Made by a program: the position numbers and the translations under genes. From positions 1 through 7,212 of the forward strand of contig CAZMOG010000084.1 in NCBI GenBank assembly GCA_964567845.1: DNA of 7,212 nt, in the 5' to 3' direction. The notes under the pieces are model-generated. The model was given only the letters and a program-made list of their open reading frames with translations. It was not told where the DNA came from and made no database searches. Numbering within the stretch: position 1 is the stretch's first letter; every line of letters starts with the position of its first letter. Positions 6,768 through 7,212 of the stretch are shown here, one piece after another. Source of the DNA: RGIG9079 sp964567845 (GTDB lineage Bacteria; Bacteroidota; Bacteroidia; Bacteroidales; Marinifilaceae).

Positions 6768-6893
6768 TTATTCAACTTGTAATTTCTTCTCTAACTGCAT
6801 CAATACGGTTGCAGTAAAGTATATTGATGAAGCCTCAAGAGTTCTGAAATGGTTACGCATAAACTGACAGGCAGCCTGAACATCCTGGGTTGA
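6768..6893 (-). pseudogene. C-terminal fragment of an unrecognised protein
   Basis: A minus-strand frame ends at TAA (6770-6768), 40 bases before the terminator at 6728-6693. Its last 41 residues begin STQDVQAACQFMRNHF and end TVLMQLEKKLQVE. They look protein-like, with an amphipathic helical pattern, and the nearby terminator suggests that this is the true end of a gene. I do not recognise the family. The frame stays open to about 7043 but has no start codon there, and from about 6894 it is antisense to the tricorn-like piece, so only the last part is probably genuine. The 5' part of the gene is missing. Confidence 0.4.
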
Positions 6894-7003
6894 TGCGTTC
6901 CGGTATCTTTGCGTTCTCCACTTACAGAGCCGGGAATCAATGTAAGCGAGGGCGAATATATCATTGCTATCGCCGGAGTTCCCACAAAGAGTGTTCAGAA
7001 TCA
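6894..7003 (+). pseudogene. Remnant of a tricorn-type protease (PDZ domain segment)
   Basis: On the plus strand, the frame starting after a TGA at 6891-6893 reads VSLRSPLTEPGINVSEGEY then IIAIAGVPTKSV. This closely resembles the start of the PDZ domain of tricorn-type (S41) proteases, which from memory has RSPLTEPGVNVKEGDYLLAVNG. These are large cytoplasmic or periplasmic peptidases of over 1000 residues. Only about 35 residues are present. There is no start codon, the frame upstream is stopped, and downstream of about 7003 the same frame runs antisense to another gene, so this is a fragment and not a gene. Both edges are estimates. Confidence 0.55.
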
Positions 7004-7006
7004 GTG

Positions 7007-7212
7007 TTATATTGTTCCTCCCATCACATTTGTCTTTATCGCCTCATCGTTCATTGGGAGTACTGTAGGATCTTTTTTGACATTTGTAAACTCAAATACT
7101 CTATTCTCCTCCGAAGCAATATTCTTAGTTATCGAGACCTTATCTGCTGTATATGTCCAACTCCATCCCAATTCGGAAACAGTCCAATCACCAACAGTTA
7201 CAGCAACCAACT
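7007..7212 (-). CDS. C-terminus of a prealbumin/SpaA-like surface protein (partial)
   Basis: This is the last 67 residues of a minus-strand gene that runs beyond the window edge; it ends in MGGTI and TAA (7009-7007). The text VGDWTVSELGWSWTYT, then ENRVFEFTNVKKD, is the classic end of a prealbumin-like Cna-B/SpaA beta-sandwich repeat (usual pattern YTVTE...WSW-Y...VTFTNTK). Such repeats occur in cell-surface adhesin or stalk proteins, mostly of gut Firmicutes and Actinobacteria. No LPxTG sorting motif or C-terminal membrane anchor is visible after the domain. The first in-window start-like codon (TTG 7210) is internal, not a true start. No terminator follows directly; the next sequence is the tricorn-like piece. 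Family call moderate, function unknown. Confidence 0.5.
   Translation of the reverse strand, partial: LVAVTVGDWTVSELGWSWTYTADKVSITKNIASEENRVFEFTNVKKDPTVLPMNDEAIKTNVMGGTI

Noticed and set aside
6744..6782. A 12-codon plus-strand frame (MSYENKMCLFNL)
   Set aside because: It is too short, has no homology, and probably lies antisense over the end of a minus-strand gene and its 3' region.
6800..6985. A 61-codon minus-strand open frame in the mosaic region
   Set aside because: It is largely antisense to the tricorn-like piece, shows no protein family pattern and lacks a promoter or ribosome-binding context.
1..7212. CRISPR array, tRNA or rRNA gene, insertion sequence, toxin-antitoxin pair
   Set aside because: I saw no regularly spaced repeats, tRNA-like cloverleaf, transposase motif with terminal repeats, or paired small genes.

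Overview
The window looks like chromosome of a gut-type Bacteroidales bacterium (phylum Bacteroidota). Three genes are preceded by the Bacteroidota sigma-ABfr promoter signature (a TAnnTTTG -7 box, with a TTG-like -33 box about 19-23 bases upstream). Leaders are A/T-rich and lack strong Shine-Dalgarno sequences, and the S9 peptidase, GntP-type permease and GarK/GlxK-type kinase read like Bacteroides/Parabacteroides/Alistipes proteins. I cannot name the genus.

Layout. (1) 1-342, minus strand: a 50-codon YqaE/Pmp3-type membrane peptide gene (125-277) with its own promoter and a strong hairpin just after its stop. (2) 343-813, minus: a YqaA-type (VTT/DedA superfamily) inner-membrane protein, divergent from (3) 931-1686, plus: a ZIP-family metal transporter with a clear promoter, followed closely by (4) 1721-4113, plus: a secreted S9B (DPP-IV-like) serine peptidase. 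Its signal peptide and its body lie in different frames because of an apparent 2-base duplication near 1884-1889. (5) 4130-4183: a near-perfect inverted repeat acting as a shared terminator between convergent units. (6) 5458-4202 and 6606-5455, minus: a two-gene operon, glycerate-2-kinase then GntP-type permease, with overlapping stop and start codons and a promoter just upstream of the kinase; together they suggest uptake and phosphorylation of glycerate or a related sugar acid. (7) 6693-6728: an intrinsic terminator for something transcribed on the minus strand from the right. (8) 6768-7212: a mosaic of three unrelated gene pieces: an unrecognised C-terminus (minus), a short piece of a tricorn-type protease PDZ domain (plus), and the C-terminus of a prealbumin/SpaA-like surface protein (minus, running off the window).

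The left 6.6 kb is ordinary Bacteroidales housekeeping and accessory metabolism, apart from the broken peptidase gene. The right 450 bases are the odd part: they are either a decayed or rearranged locus or an assembly chimera at a contig end. I did not find a convincing new defence, mobile or regulatory system.
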